From contig CAJJDN010000013.1 in assembly GCA_905182985.1 (NCBI GenBank), positions 509,221-573,220 on the forward strand: a DNA stretch of 64,000 nt, in the 5' to 3' direction. Origin of the DNA: Paramecium sonneborni (taxonomy: Eukaryota; Ciliophora; Oligohymenophorea; Peniculida; Parameciidae). The position numbers and the translations under genes were made by a program. Under the pieces are notes generated by a model. The model ran no database searches. It saw nothing but the letters and a program-made list of their open reading frames with translations, and was not told the origin of the DNA. Below, piece by piece: positions 42,268 through 55,725 of this stretch. Within the stretch, counting starts at the first letter, position 1; each line of letters begins with the position of its first letter.

Positions 42268-44215
42268 ATGAATTATATAACATTAAGATTCAATAATTCA
42301 GAGTTTGAACATAGATATTCCTTATAAAGAAAAAGTCTTTAGTTATAGAGCTAAACTGTATATAGAATTTTTCTCATACTTTTAATTTTATTAGAAATTC
42401 TGGGAGATATAATGCAAAAAAAATGGGTTGAAACCATTTTAAATTTGTTTGCACTATTGATCATGTTGTTTGGATATATTTTTAAATAATAATTGACTAA
42501 TCTAAATAATACGTTAACTTTTATAGCCATTTTAATTTACAATGTTTAACATCCAATTAAATATGGTATTTTAAATCATACTAATGATAAAGAAGTACTA
42601 GAAAATTACTTCCTTTGTTTAGGAACTTTAGCGTAAAATTATAAAATATATTAGAATTATCTCCCAATGGAGTTATTTAATGAAAACTTTCATAACAATT
42701 ATAATACTATTTCTTAATATTATATCTATTTGTTTAGTATCTGATGATTGGAGAGAAATCTTAATATTTATTTTCTCTAGCATTTTAGCAATATACAGTT
42801 ATTATACTCATGAAAGGTAAACTAGAATCTCTTTTATCTTGATGAATAATAAAGGAATAATTGAGGAAAATTTATATAAATAAATTGATATTTAATCTTA
42901 TGTTGTTCACTATAACTTGAGGAATAATTCATTCGATTTAATAAGGTAAAATAGTTTCACTTAGATTTCTGAAAACAAATAGCATAGTTTTATCAATTTT
43001 ATAAGAAGTATGAAAGTAATCTTGTTCAGCAAAAGAAGAAGAAAATCTATTTTACAATCATCATATATGCTTAATTAAACTAATAAAATTAATCTAGAAT
43101 AATTTTTATTCTATTTATTTATGGATCATGAAAAAATGTAAGAAATAACTAAAAATTGTACCGCTGATGATTAAACTTATGAAATAATAGGATTAATTGG
43201 ATTAGATGTGCATCATATTAAAATAATACGTACTATAGATACTAAGCCTTGTTTAATTATTTTAATCAAGGAAAATAAAAGAGAGTCATAATATAAATCC
43301 CTAAAGTATAAACTTAAAATCTCAAATAAATTATTAAATTAAGTCTAAGAGAGCATCTAATCTAGAATTAGAGTGTGCTTAATATATATAAAATAAATGT
43401 TATAATAGAAGATGCTATAAAAAAAGATTACATAAGAAATTTATAAATACAAAATAATTTCATTTTTAAATAGTTAAATTACAAAAACATACACTGATAT
43501 AAATAATATTCAAGATTTTGCAAATTTGAATTCAAAATTTACCAGAATAGTACTAAATAATTTTGATTTAAAGAATTGTATTTAAGAATGTATATAAATT
43601 ATAAATCTACTTTTTCCAGAAAAGGAATAAAAAAAATTCTAAATAATATCTCATTTGATTGATAATCGTATTCACACTGATTAAAAAAAGCTTAAGTAAT
43701 TAATTTTTAATTGCTTATTCTTTGTTTTTTAAAATACAGAATAGATTATAATTGAACTGAAGGATGAAATAAGTGATGATGATTTAAATTAAAAGTTTAT
43801 AAAATTTGATATAATTTACTCAGGTCAAATTTTCACAGCTGAAAAAATTAGTAAATTACCAATTTTAAATCCTCAAAGTTTAGAAGAATTACGTCATAAT
43901 AGTTATTAATAATTAAACTTAGAAATTCCTATAGCTTTGATGATTATTAGATAAATTGGACCTTATAAATAAATTTAATTTAAATAAAATGCAGTTTAAA
44001 AATAGAATACACTTACATTTTATTTATTTAGGTCTTTGGAAGATTTTCATTTAATTCCAATAATATCATTACATCCTTCAGATAATTTGATAACAAATTA
44101 AAAATTTTTTAAGAAATCCTCGAATGATTATAAGCCAGAAAAATAATACCAGACTGAAGAGCCTCATTTAGACACATTTCGTTAAATAAGTGAATAAATG
44201 ATATCGAAATGTTGA
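42268..44215 (+). CDS. membrane histidine-kinase-like protein with degenerate catalytic domain
   Basis: 641 residues with one intron (42633-42654, 22 nt). The N-terminal 170 residues hold several membrane spans (VYRIFLILLILLEILGDIM; ILNLFALLIMLFGYIF; FITIIILFLNIISICLV). A PAS-like middle follows, then a part that aligns with ciliate hybrid histidine kinases (NFDLKNCIQECIQIINLLFP; TDQKKLKQLIFNCLFFVFQ; IALMIIRQIGPYKQIQFKQN). The catalytic features are missing. No phospho-acceptor histidine is visible in the dimerisation helix, the N box reads LIFNCLFFVFQ instead of NLLSNAxKFT, and the GxGLGL box is EIPIALMI. It is therefore probably a pseudokinase sensor or scaffold. The frame is otherwise intact and the codons look maintained. 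Confidence 0.7.
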
Positions 44216-44327
44216 TAAAATGAAGGTAGATATATGTAATTAATTCTAAAATTATTTTTTATTAAATTATAAATTAATGGATTGAAAAATAATAAATAAA
44301 TAATAAATCTATTCAATAGATTGACTT

Positions 44328-45496
44328 TCATTATTTTTGATATATTTCATTGAGATATGCATTGAGCATGGATGCACTTTGATTTCTTAATTTTAATATT
44401 TTTTTCATTTTGGTTCCTTAACATTCAGTAATGATTTGTCCATTTTGAAAAGCCCTTTTAGTGACAGTGTCATAAGATAAGCCTCTTAAAGGAACATACA
44501 CTTCAATATTTGGTTCTGTTTTAGAAACAACAAAATTATTCTGTTGTTACTTTTTAAAATCAGAATTATAAGTTGTTTCAAAATAATTAGGAGTGATTTG
44601 AGCATATGTTTAACTATTTAAATTATAAAAAGATTACTGATATTGCATTTATTTAATATCAGAGGCCGAGAGATTGGAAGTTTTTGGACGAACTTTTGCA
44701 TAATCTTTGGTATAACTGGTAACTGTTAAGATGGGGATTCCAGAATGAGTACTTATATGTTTGGGTGCATCAATCTTTCTTATTGGATCTTAATCTTTCC
44801 AATCAGGATACATGTTCTATAATTCTTGTTCTTTCTTTATACTTAATATGTTGTTGTAGACAAAAATTAATTTGAAGCTGAACTCTTTTTGTATTATCGT
44901 TTGTATCTTTATTAAATAGGATGGGCAGTAAAGATCTTTCGCTATTAAGATTATATCTCTAAATATGGAATCTAAATTGGTTTTTATTCATAATATCTTT
45001 AATTCAATTCTGGAGTATAAAAAGTAGAAGATGACAATCCAAATTAATAACTTTTCTAATAGGAAGTATTATATCCTGATCTATAAACTAATTTTGCATT
45101 GTTTGCATAATTGCATTTGCAATTACAACATTCACATTTGAAACAAGCACAATTTTCTTAATTAAAATATAATTTACTTTTTAGATGATGAAAATATTCT
45201 TGATTCTCTCTAATTATTTATTTTAAGTCAATGTTTTAATCATCTATATTAAGTTATTTTAATAGTTCTTAAACAGTTGGATTTTCTATTGTTAAAGTAT
45301 CAAGAAAATCTAAATTAACTTAAAAACACTTTTTATTTTCTTTTGGCATAGTTTTAGAAATGTTTTAACACAATGAATTAGTTAAAGATGCACTTCTCTT
45401 CTTTTCTTCCAATCTAAAGTTATAAATTTGAATACAATTTATTTACAGACTAATAATTCTTTGTACTAATGCATTGAGATATTTGCTATCTATCAT
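44328..45496 (-). CDS. cysteine-cluster protein, SAXO-like (tentative)
   Basis: About 389 residues. Begins MIDSKYLNALVQRIISLQ. Near residue 140 there is a cysteine cluster CACFKCECCNCKC followed by tyrosine-rich YRSGYNTSYQKSYQFGLSSS. Stabiliser of axonemal microtubules (SAXO/FAM154) proteins have a comparable short Cys-rich motif before Y-rich repeats, so microtubule binding is a reasonable guess but not shown. The C-terminus is basic (LSYDTVTKRAFQNGQIITEC). One base is missing near 44,845, where FLSTTTYQ and SIKKEQELQNMYPDWK lie in adjacent frames; adding it gives an exact frame. Convergent with the kinase-like gene. Confidence 0.6.
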
Positions 45497-45649
45497 ATAA
45501 AAATAATAAAATACGTTGCCTCTTTGATTTTTTTTTTACTATTATGACTATATTATGTAGTTTTATTCATAAAATTTAATTATATCAATATTTATCTATA
45601 AACTAAAAAGAAAAATAAATAAAAAAAAAACAAAAACAAGATTATAATT

Positions 45650-46378
45650 TCATTAAAAGAAGTGAGTATTTTTTGGTCTAAATATTTTTGGATCAAATTT
45701 AACTCGTTTCTAACTCTTTGAAGTTCTTTAGGATTGAGTATCGTCATTAATTACTTATTATTATTGTCTTAAACTTATTCCTCGTTTTAGTTTGTTATTT
45801 ATAAATTGTTGTTTATTTTTCAAAATGCTTTTTTTAGTGTTTGTTTCAGAATCTTTTTGTAATGAGACTGAAGACTCATCATTATTTGGAATTTAAGCTC
45901 TTTAAGCTCTTGAATTACTACTAAGACTCCGAGCATAATTTTCTCCTTAAGCTTCTGCACGCATTTTAAATTAAGAATCTTTAAAAGTTTATTTTTTTTA
46001 AATTGGCTCTTCATCTTTCTAGTTTTATGGCTATTATAATGATAAATTTTATTTGATTTATGGTTGAAATGTATTAGGAATAGTAGTATTCAAAGATAAG
46101 TTTAGACTAGGATCTATTGATATAGATTAACGATTTGCACTACTACTATTAAAAGTAGCTGTTTTGTGAATACTTAAATTAATGTTATTTTCTTATAAGG
46201 CTAATTCTAATTGTTCTAATGATTCATGAAATTCACCCAATTAAGAAAGTGGAGGAATCAAAATGTTTTATTTATGAGGGTGTTTCCCAACATATTTTCT
46301 TTTTATAATAGTAGGAACATTGTACTCAATTTGGGGAGCAGAGTTCCTTTACTTAATACAAGTTTATACTACCCCCAT
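45650..46378 (-). CDS. hypothetical S/Q/N-rich protein with N-myristoylation motif, 242 aa
   Basis: An intronless frame of 243 codons starting MGVVQTCIKQRNSAP. Gly2 followed by a small residue at position 6 fits an N-myristoyl-transferase site, and Cys7 could be palmitoylated, suggesting membrane attachment. The rest is low-complexity and disordered, with a basic C-terminus (KSQKRVKFDPKIFRP). No domain is recognised. KVRF/KRVKFDP resembles PP1-docking RVxF motifs; this is only suggestive. Confidence 0.55.
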
Positions 46379-46592
46379 TTAATAAATAAATATTTTAGGA
46401 TAATTAAAAATTATTTAATATTTCATGATGGATGGCAATTATAAATTTTTAATTAGATTTAAGAATAAATCCAAGTGAAAATTTATATATTCTAATTCTA
46501 ATTTATTTAAAACCAAGAAAACGGTAAATTTAATCTCTTTAAAGAGGTTAAATATATATTTAATAAAATTATTTATTTATTTATTTGATAAA

Positions 46593-49500
46593 TCATTATG
46601 GTTTACTGGAATTTGTTATCCAAACATTAATTTCGTTTATTTTTTCCTGTAATTCAATGTCACTCAAAGCAATTTCCTCTCCTACAGTTCCTAGAATCTC
46701 TTTCAATACTTCATCCATAGGTCTTTTGGCATATTAAAGAGTATGATTGGTTGCTTTTTATTAATACATTTTTAAATCTTGCATATATTCTGAAGCTATG
46801 GTTGTATCTAATGGATCATCTGGTTCAGGAGTCATTAGAAGACCTAAAAATTTATTTTATTAATACCATAGATAGCTTCAAAAATTTATAAAACTCTTGT
46901 GTCAGGCGTATAATTTCTACCCAAAATACTATGACAGATTCTACCTTGACTATTTATATTACAATGATAAATTGAAGTCAGAAATCTTAGATCAGGTGGT
47001 TGAACTGGATATTCTTAAGGAAATTTCATATACAAAATATATATTCCACCATAATATGGAGTTTATTCTGGACCAATTAAAATTATCTTCCAAAATGAAA
47101 CATCATGGGAACAAGGGAAAACTTTTACAAAAGGATGAGGTTTTTATTCATATGTTATCAATTCTTTTATCACTCTTTTTAAATTATTATTTGGAGCAAT
47201 TAAATTAAGTTATTAAGAATCAGAACTAATTCTTCTAACTAATTATTTAGGATTAACAGATTATTTTTTTAATTCTAAAGGTAATTCAAATTCTCTTGGT
47301 TAAACATCAAATTTGATTGTTTTTGGATCTTATTTGAAAATAGCTTCAATCTTAAAATTAGTTAAGGGTTCTTATGGCTTTCTTATTTTAGCAGATAAAA
47401 TGGTTTCATATTCAAATAATTTCAAACCTTCTTAGATAGTTTTTGGGCAAAAGCATTAACCTCCAGCTGCCTTTGTAATTTACTTTAAACCATCACATTT
47501 ATCATAAACAACAAAAGAGTCAAGAATGATTTAATTTTCTACAATAGTTTTTGCAATAAATTCTGGGCTAAATCTTCCTTTATTATCTTCTCCATCAGTA
47601 AGTGCAATTATTCTTAATAAACAATTTGGATATTTCTTTTTAAAAATCAAAAGAGAATCAATAGCATTTTTGAGAGCCACATACAAAGCTGTCATACCTT
47701 GAGGTTTTGCTTTATTAACTAAATCCTTAAATTACATGAATAATTCAGTAAAACCACATTTCAATATATATCTATCATCAAAATATGCCAAGGATATCAC
47801 ATTTTTCATATTGTAAGCCATAGTTCTATCTGCAAAAGCATTGAAAAATGCTTTAACAGCACCTAATCTTGTTAAATCTTCATTTTTATAGAAATCTTCC
47901 TCCATTGAACCAGATATATCTATCAAAACAATAATAGCTTCTTCTGGTTCGACAGTTATTTAAGTCACTAATTAAATTGATGAATCATCATCTTCATCCA
48001 ATAAATTAGTATTATTTTTATTTGTAGAAACATTTGGTAAAACTTGATTATAAGCAATTTAATCAGGATTATCAGATAATTCATTACCAGATAAGGGATC
48101 AAATAAATTTACAGGTTTTGCTACATCTTTATTCATTGATGTGTATACTACTAATTATTTGAGAGAATTCTTAGTTAAAACAGGAGCACTTGGATGCAAT
48201 TTTAATTCAACAGAACTATAAATCTTTAAAGTTTATAATTTTATATCTGAATTCTTATGCCACTCAGCAGGTAAAGCTTTAAGATCTCTTTTATCTTTAA
48301 ATTCAGTTTAAGGTAACCAAATTAAATCTTCTTTTTCTAAAAATTTTACAATTTTAAATTATTCTTCCAAATTTGGATCTTTAATTAATTTTAATTAAGA
48401 GTATAGTTTTCCATTAGTATGTTTTTCTTATGTCTCTTATTTAGTTTTTATAGTATTATAATCAACTATTTAATAGAGTGATTTATCCTCTTCATTTTCA
48501 TTTAAAGATAAAAAAGCTGGAGTCTCTATAGGATTTAAAGTAACCCAACAAGTATAATCAACTTTTTTATATGTTTCTACAAATTTAACATCTACTTGAT
48601 TAAAATTAGTTGTTTAATCATATAAAAATTAAATCCATTATCTTGAATATTCAAAAATAGAACTTAAATCAAAAGTAACAGGTATTTAAGGACTTGAGAT
48701 AATTAAATCAAAAAATAATCTAAGAAATCCTTCTTCAAAAGCTATACGAGCATTTTAGTTTAATTTATATTTGTTTAACAAGCAAACAGAAGCCAAAGTA
48801 AGAGGAGCATTATTTTTAGAATATTATCTAATTGTGTGAGATAATTTTTATTGGTCTTCTTTAGCAAAAAATACTAGCATATTACATCTAAATTATCGTA
48901 TTCCTTCTTCACTTTATTTAACAAAATGATTTAACCAAGGCATATAAAAATTATAATTAAAACTATCAGCATGACTAACAAATTGATTTAATTTAAATGA
49001 AAGATTTAAATTTGAATTATTTTAAATATTGTAATCTTTTAGAATCAAGTTATCAGTCAATAACTTACCACCATAAATTAAATTTTAAACATTTGTTGGA
49101 ATGTTAAGTTTATGATATATTTTTTATTTCAATTATAAAACCGTAGTTGTTTCAATATCTACTTTCAATACTTTTGGTCCTTAATGAATTATAAATATTT
49201 GTTCCTTTCCTTCATCAGGATCAATTTTTGGAAATGATTTGTCTCCTGCAGAGCATTTAGTAATTATTGCATAAAATATTTTATTTTGTAATTTATTGAT
49301 GGTATCATCTACAGTCTTTTAATGAAGTTAATTTAAATTACTAATTATAGGAAGGCCAGCTAGACTATACAAAATAACATGATTTTATTATTATTAAGGT
49401 AATTAAAGTTAATTACAAATCTTACAGGATAAATTGAATAATGTATCATCTAATTAACAACCTAAGGTATAAGTAATAAACTAATCTTCAGCTTATAAGA

Positions 49501-50160
49501 ATCTGATGCTAATTTCTATATCACTTTAAATCTATTATGTTTGATTCCATTATGATGTATCTAAATAGAAATCCTATTTTAATTAATTCTTTTTAGCTTC
49601 ATCCATAAATCCATCTGCTATCTATTAATTTTTTAAGAGAGGTTAAGTAGGCTGTTAAACTGCACTCTAAGGAGGAGGTTATGATTTTGTATTTTAGGAA
49701 GTTGTTTAGGGTTCTTAATTTTATTAGACTGGTTGTGTTGATTGAACTTTTTATGGCTAAACTACTGTTTAAGATTATTGAACATTTATCGAAGTTCCTA
49801 TAGATGTATTAATCATTTTTTATGGATCTTAAACACTCTATGACAAAGATTAATTTAGAACTAAATTAATTAATTCATTGTTTGAACACAAATCTTCAAC
49901 TATATCTTAATCACTCAAAATAAAGTTTGTCTAATCAGTTAAATGATATTAAGATGGATCAAAATTATCTGGTAATGTTTCCTTTAAATTTTCAGGAGAT
50001 ATCTATTTAAAATTTTTTTTTGTACCTTCTAAAATGCTTCTAATCTTTGAACACAAATTTGTTTTAATTAATCAAATGTTTTTTATCCAGAAGTATCAAA
50101 TGCAATTTTGAACTTTACCTATTAAGAAAACTAGATATTTAAAATCAGCTTATTCATCAT
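46593..50160 (-). CDS. ubiquitin-like / vWA / E2 ubiquitin-conjugating fusion protein
   Basis: A 1,173-residue protein joining three modules. Residues about 311-382 are ubiquitin-like (VLQLKQKIYHKLNIPTNVQN, LIYGGKLLTDN, LKDYNIQNNSNLNLSF) without a terminal di-glycine. About 735-920 is a von Willebrand A domain with a complete MIDAS metal site (VLIDISGSMEED; GMTALYVALKNA; ALTDGEDN). About 970-1130 is an E2 fold with active cysteine in GRICHSIL, preceded by YHCNI where most E2s have HPN. Further segments near the N-terminus may be divergent ubiquitin folds. It probably charges ubiquitin or a modifier while the vWA binds a partner. Introns at 50003-50025 and 46844-46866 keep all domains in one frame. 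Confidence 0.88.
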
Positions 50161-50253
50161 TTATTTTAATAATTCTTTAATTAATAGTTTATGTAAAAAC
50201 TCTAAATTTATAATTAGATTTAATATCATAAAATTAAATAAAAATAAAAAGTA

Positions 50254-50324
50254 GGGCTCGTTCGGGAATTGAACCCGACCTACTTGCACCCAAAGCAAGC
50301 GTACTACCGATATACTAACAAGCC
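50254..50324 (-). tRNA. tRNA-Pro (anticodon TGG)
   Basis: The 71-nt reverse strand folds into a full cloverleaf: acceptor GGCTTGT/ACGAGCC, D stem GTAT/GTAC, anticodon stem CTTGC/GCAAG with loop TTTGGGT (anticodon TGG), T stem TCGGG/CCCGA with loop TTCAATT, discriminator C. It has no intron. Confidence 0.95.
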
Positions 50325-50399
50325 ACTTGTTAGTATAATGCTTCATGTCTATAATTTATACAGCTCATTAATAAAAGTCTGATTAAAATTATATTATAG

Positions 50400-51415
50400 A
50401 GGAAAGCCTTAAATGAAAATTATAAAATAAATAATAACTTCAAGTAAAAAAGGTTCTTATATAGTAATAATAGTGTCTCAACTAAATGTAAAATTATACA
50501 AGAGATAAATAAAAAACTTTGTAATAATTAACTAAATTAGCCTTCCTGTGAAGAATTTTAAATTATTCAAGGAAAAAAATTTTAATAGATAAATCACTCC
50601 TCCTTGATACTTAAAGAGTTGCTTTAGAATATTTAGAAGAAGATTTTCAAACTTAAAAATAAAGATGCTTAATTGATTAACTTATACCAAAAATTTCTCA
50701 TTTAAAATAAAAATTAAAACAACTATAACAAAAAAATATAAATTTTAAAGAATAAATTATCCTTTTGCGAAAACTGCATGATACTTTAGGGTATGATAAT
50801 TATAAACTAAATCAAAAAATAAGGATAAACAAAAAAAAGTAAGTTAATTGTTGATGCAAAAAAATATAAAAATGAAAAAGAACTCATTAAAACTAAAATC
50901 TAATTCAGTAAAGAAAGAAAATCTTTACTTAAACTATTTAATTGATGAAATTTATGAAATAATAATCTTATTTTTAGATGAATGCATATGATAAAAAGAT
51001 TAAAGTTATATAAAAAAGAGTTTTGAAATATCTATATATCAGATATTAAACAAGATTGACAGTAAAATATTATTAATAAGTTCAATAATTGTTAGAATTG
51101 CAATCAAATAACAGTATTTAAAAGTTAAATCTACTTGAAAATTTAAATGATTAATAAAAAAATATTCCAAAAAATTTATAATATAAAATCACAACTATTC
51201 ATGAAGTGGAAAACTTAGAAAAATTAGAATTTTCTTATTTTTCTTATATTTATATTTATAAACACATATTGAGGATAAATTATATTATAACAGGATAATA
51301 AATTAAAATATTTATAAATTTTAAAAAATGTATTTTAATTATAATTAGTTCGGAATATATGGGTCATAATTTAAAATGATTTTGCATAACATAAAAATGA
51401 ATATACAGAAATTAT
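50400..51415 (+). pseudogene. probable pseudogene of a coiled-coil protein
   Basis: Coding-like pieces follow each other in different frames: KCKIIQEINKKLCNNQLNQP, then LLDTQRVALEYLEEDFQTQK ... LHDTLGYDNYKLNQK, then DAKKYKNEKELIKTKIQF, then LIDEIYEIIILFLDE, then MNAYDKKIKVIQKRVLKYLY. The breaks near 50,576, 50,840, 50,940 and 50,995 are not explained by GT...AG introns I can find, and two fall in A-runs. Sequence errors could account for some, but four in one kilobase suggest decay. No family is recognised beyond coiled coil. Confidence 0.4.
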
Positions 51416-51508
51416 TATAACTAACTTTTGTTAAGAACAAAATAAAAGATAAGAATTCTACTTAGAGATTAAAAATAAAGTAGTGAGTTAAATTGAAAAA
51501 TATTATAC

Positions 51509-52770
<1,262 letters not shown>

Positions 52771-52805
52771 ATTGATTTATAGATATATTAATTATAATAA
52801 TAAAA

Positions 52806-53434
52806 TCAGTATTTTTGTAATTCCTTAATGATGAATTCATTCCACTCCTTCTGTTTGCTTATATTTTGACTATGATTAGTCTCTTCATCATATCTTCTTT
52901 CTAAAGAGAGATACTCCTAGAAAGTATCTTAAAAGATTTTATTGGATTCTAATCGATAATTCTTAGTAAATTTGGATTTGTCAGCTCTATAAATAGATAA
53001 TAATAATAAAACCTGGCTTTGAATTCTAGAGCACATAAACATCCAATTAGATAATGACCAGTTTCATGTTCTAATAATCGATCCCATTTATTCTTAACCC
53101 ATGATTTACTATTTAAACAACACCAAGCATTAATAGTTAATCGATATCTAATATTATTGCTATGTTTCATTTTTTTCATTGCAATATCATAAGTATATCC
53201 AACAGTCCAAAAACAGTGAGCTTTCCATTATGAAAAAACATTTGGAGGAGCAGAAAAGAGATCCCAAGTCACTCTTTATATTTTAACTCCATTAATCATA
53301 AGTGGTAGGATAGAATCAAAATCGTTAAAAGAAGCATAATTTAATGGGTCATCAATCTCATCAATTTCAGATGAAGTATTACTACAGCATGTCGAGAAGT
53401 GAGAATTACTATTGCATTATTCATTTTCTGACAT
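52806..53434 (-). CDS. DUF922-like putative zinc metalloprotease, 200 aa
   Basis: One intron (26 nt, near 52,993-53,018) gives 200 residues. The core matches the DUF922 pattern: VTWDLFSAPPNVF at the start, a paired-strand middle, SKSWVKNKW, and RLLEHETGHYLIG containing an HExxH zinc-binding motif. DUF922 is a family of putative zinc-dependent proteases known mainly from bacteria; substrate unknown. No signal peptide is seen, so the protein is presumably cytosolic. The C-terminus is a charged helix (FQEYLSLERRYDEETNHSQN). It sits 35 nt upstream of the kinase start on the same strand. A bacterial origin is possible but the gene has ciliate codons and a ciliate intron. Confidence 0.75.
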
Positions 53435-53561
53435 TCTACATAAGAATATATTTTGTAAATACTTTTAAGATTGTGATCTTTGAGATGTAGAATTAGAAAT
53501 TGAACATCTTCTAATTATCATTTGTGAAAAATGTCACAAAATAAATAAATTAATTATCAGA

Positions 53562-54254
53562 TCAGATCAAATAAATCTATAAGTTTGATATTCCGAATGA
53601 ATTCTCAAGTGGATCATTGTCTAACGTACTTCCAAATCCTAATTTTATAGTATCTTTAGTATGTGGGAATGAAACATCAATAACTGATGTCAATTTTCCT
53701 TCAGGATATCTACTCCCACAAACAGAAATACCATTCTTAACTTTTGAATAGTCATATTTTTCAGTCCAAATATATTCCATTCCATCCATTCTTCCTATAC
53801 TAGCTCTTAAGAATCCTGTTTCTCCTCCCCAACCATCTATAAAATGATAATTTGCAACAATCCTCACTTTACTATGTTAAGGTAATTCTACAAATGTTTT
53901 CTAGACTTCTCCTCCTGCAAATTTTCCATAACCACCTAACATACTTATACCTCCACATGTAGATATTGAATTATCACTCCAATCTACTGGCTACTACCAA
54001 TAATTTTCTTACCACCATAACATCCATTAAGGTTGATTTTTATAGTAGAAATTACCTTATATTCGCAATGAATGAAAAGAAGCTTTCTCTGCAGATGTAT
54101 AAAATTCCAATGGTGATATTGATAATACTATGTCTTCATTAAATGTCCATTTCACTGCTCTATCTATTGTTATACGAGATGTCGAATGAGGAAGACTTAT
54201 AAATTCCAAAAATGCTGGTGATGAGTCTGTTCCTACCAAACTCAATGATGCCAT
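53562..54254 (-). CDS. ciliate beta-rich domain protein, 230 aa
   Basis: An intronless 231-codon frame starting MASLSLVGTDSSPAFLEF. It contains a pattern I associate with ciliate surface or secreted proteins: ISMLGGYGKFAGGEVQKTF, VRIVANYHFIDGWGGETGF, and near the end GFGSTLDNDPLENSFGISNL. The spacing of glycines and aromatic residues suggests a beta-sandwich (galactose-binding or PA14-like), but no catalytic residues are seen and there is no signal peptide at this start. The start is the first ATG after an AT-rich stretch. Function unknown. Confidence 0.65.
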
Positions 54255-54354
54255 TTATAAAGCAACTTGTTATGTGATCACTTTTTCATTTGAAAGTACT
54301 CTTACTATCAATTATATAAATATTAACATTATTATATAAATAAAAACGATTAAC

Positions 54355-55553
54355 ATGCTAATATTATTTCTACTTTTAGGTCTAAGTGTAAATATAGAAC
54401 TTAAATTTGAAGAGGAAATTATTAAATTAGAGTAAACTTAATTAGGCAAGACATTCTTGGATACAGTTTAAATTGCTGTGAGAAGTAAAGAACCTCTAGA
54501 TAGAGTGTTCTAAATTTTGAGAGATTAAGCATAGTCATATGAAACTGAATTCTTATCTATTGATCAAAAACATAAAACATTCTCTGCTAAATGCATTAAA
54601 GATCTAGGCGATTTTGATAATTATGCAGCTTTATTAAAAGCTCGCATTATGGATATGTAATAAGCTTTAGATGATAAAATACCTGAAAAAACCAAAAAAG
54701 TTAATACACTTTAAAACAAAAAGAAAGAAAAATCTATCTTAATTAATAGAATAGATGAGATCTAATAAAATAGAGAAAAATAGAAATGTGTTTTCGAATC
54801 AAGACTTGAGTAAGTATATAACGCTATCAAAGAGAACATTAAACAGCCATTTCTGCTGTTGTTGCAGTTAGAGAAATATTTGAGTCTGCTTTATATGAAA
54901 ATGAAAACGGAGAGACAGCGTTTATTTAACTATAAGAAGACGATGTTGATAAAATTACAAATTTATTAGGTTATGCAAGTCTTAAAGCAGGTATGCAATG
55001 ATCTTTATAATAAGGTGATTTTAAACATTTACAGGGTTATAGTTCATTATTTACTGTTATGGAATAATTGAAAGCAGAATAAATTTCTAAACATGAAGAA
55101 ACAGTACGATAATTAGTAGAAACTTGCAATGATTTAGAAAATTATATTGATATTGCTAGAAGTCTATTAAGATCAGTGGATGACATAAGAGATTCATATT
55201 TTCAAAGATTATTTAAAAATTTGAATCAAGATTTAAGAGATGTGAATGCAATTATAGAGGAATTAGAATCAGATGTCAATGTTTTAGAAGCTTAAATTAA
55301 AGTTCTCACTATGGACAGAGATGAAGCAGTATAGAAATAGGATAATAAAATTAAACAACGAGGAGATAGAGCAACTGAATGCGAATAGGAAGATACAGTT
55401 TATTAATTTAAATTATAGGAAAAGTAATTTAAATCATTATTATTTATTAGTTAAAGAGAAAGAGAAACTATTCATAGAATATTAACATTATGTTTAGAGA
55501 ATGTTAAAGAGCTTAAACATTATATCAAAAAAAGAGGAGATGAATTTTAATGA
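54355..55553 (+). CDS. trichocyst matrix protein (TMP family)
   Basis: 383 residues with two introns (54810-54832, 54991-55014). It starts with a signal peptide (MLILFLLLGLSVN). The following helix matches the start of mature trichocyst matrix proteins: LEQTQLGKTFLDTVQIAVRS then EPLDRVFQILRDQA. The rest is a four-helix-type coiled coil ending FISQREREIIHRILTLCLEN. TMPs are processed in the secretory pathway and crystallise in trichocysts, the extrusive organelles discharged on stimulation. The cysteines (KCI, KCVFES, ETCNDL, TLCLEN) fit the family. This gene is the best taxonomic marker in the window. It is divergent from the beta-rich gene with 100 bp between starts. Confidence 0.85.
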
Positions 55554-55725
55554 TTAAGAAATAAATTTATAATTGTATCAACTAATTCAAGATTTTATCA
55601 AATTCACTATCTCTAATATCTTTATACTATAATTGGATATCCTGAAAGATAATTTTTCAAAACTTGAAAGTATTTGTGTTATTATTATATAATAAATAAT
55701 TATTTAGTAGGAAATTCAAGAAAAA

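Noticed and set aside
52806..54254. Recent bacterial insertion carrying the DUF922-like gene
   Set aside because: Codon use, intron and spacing match the neighbours; no mobile-element features or composition change.
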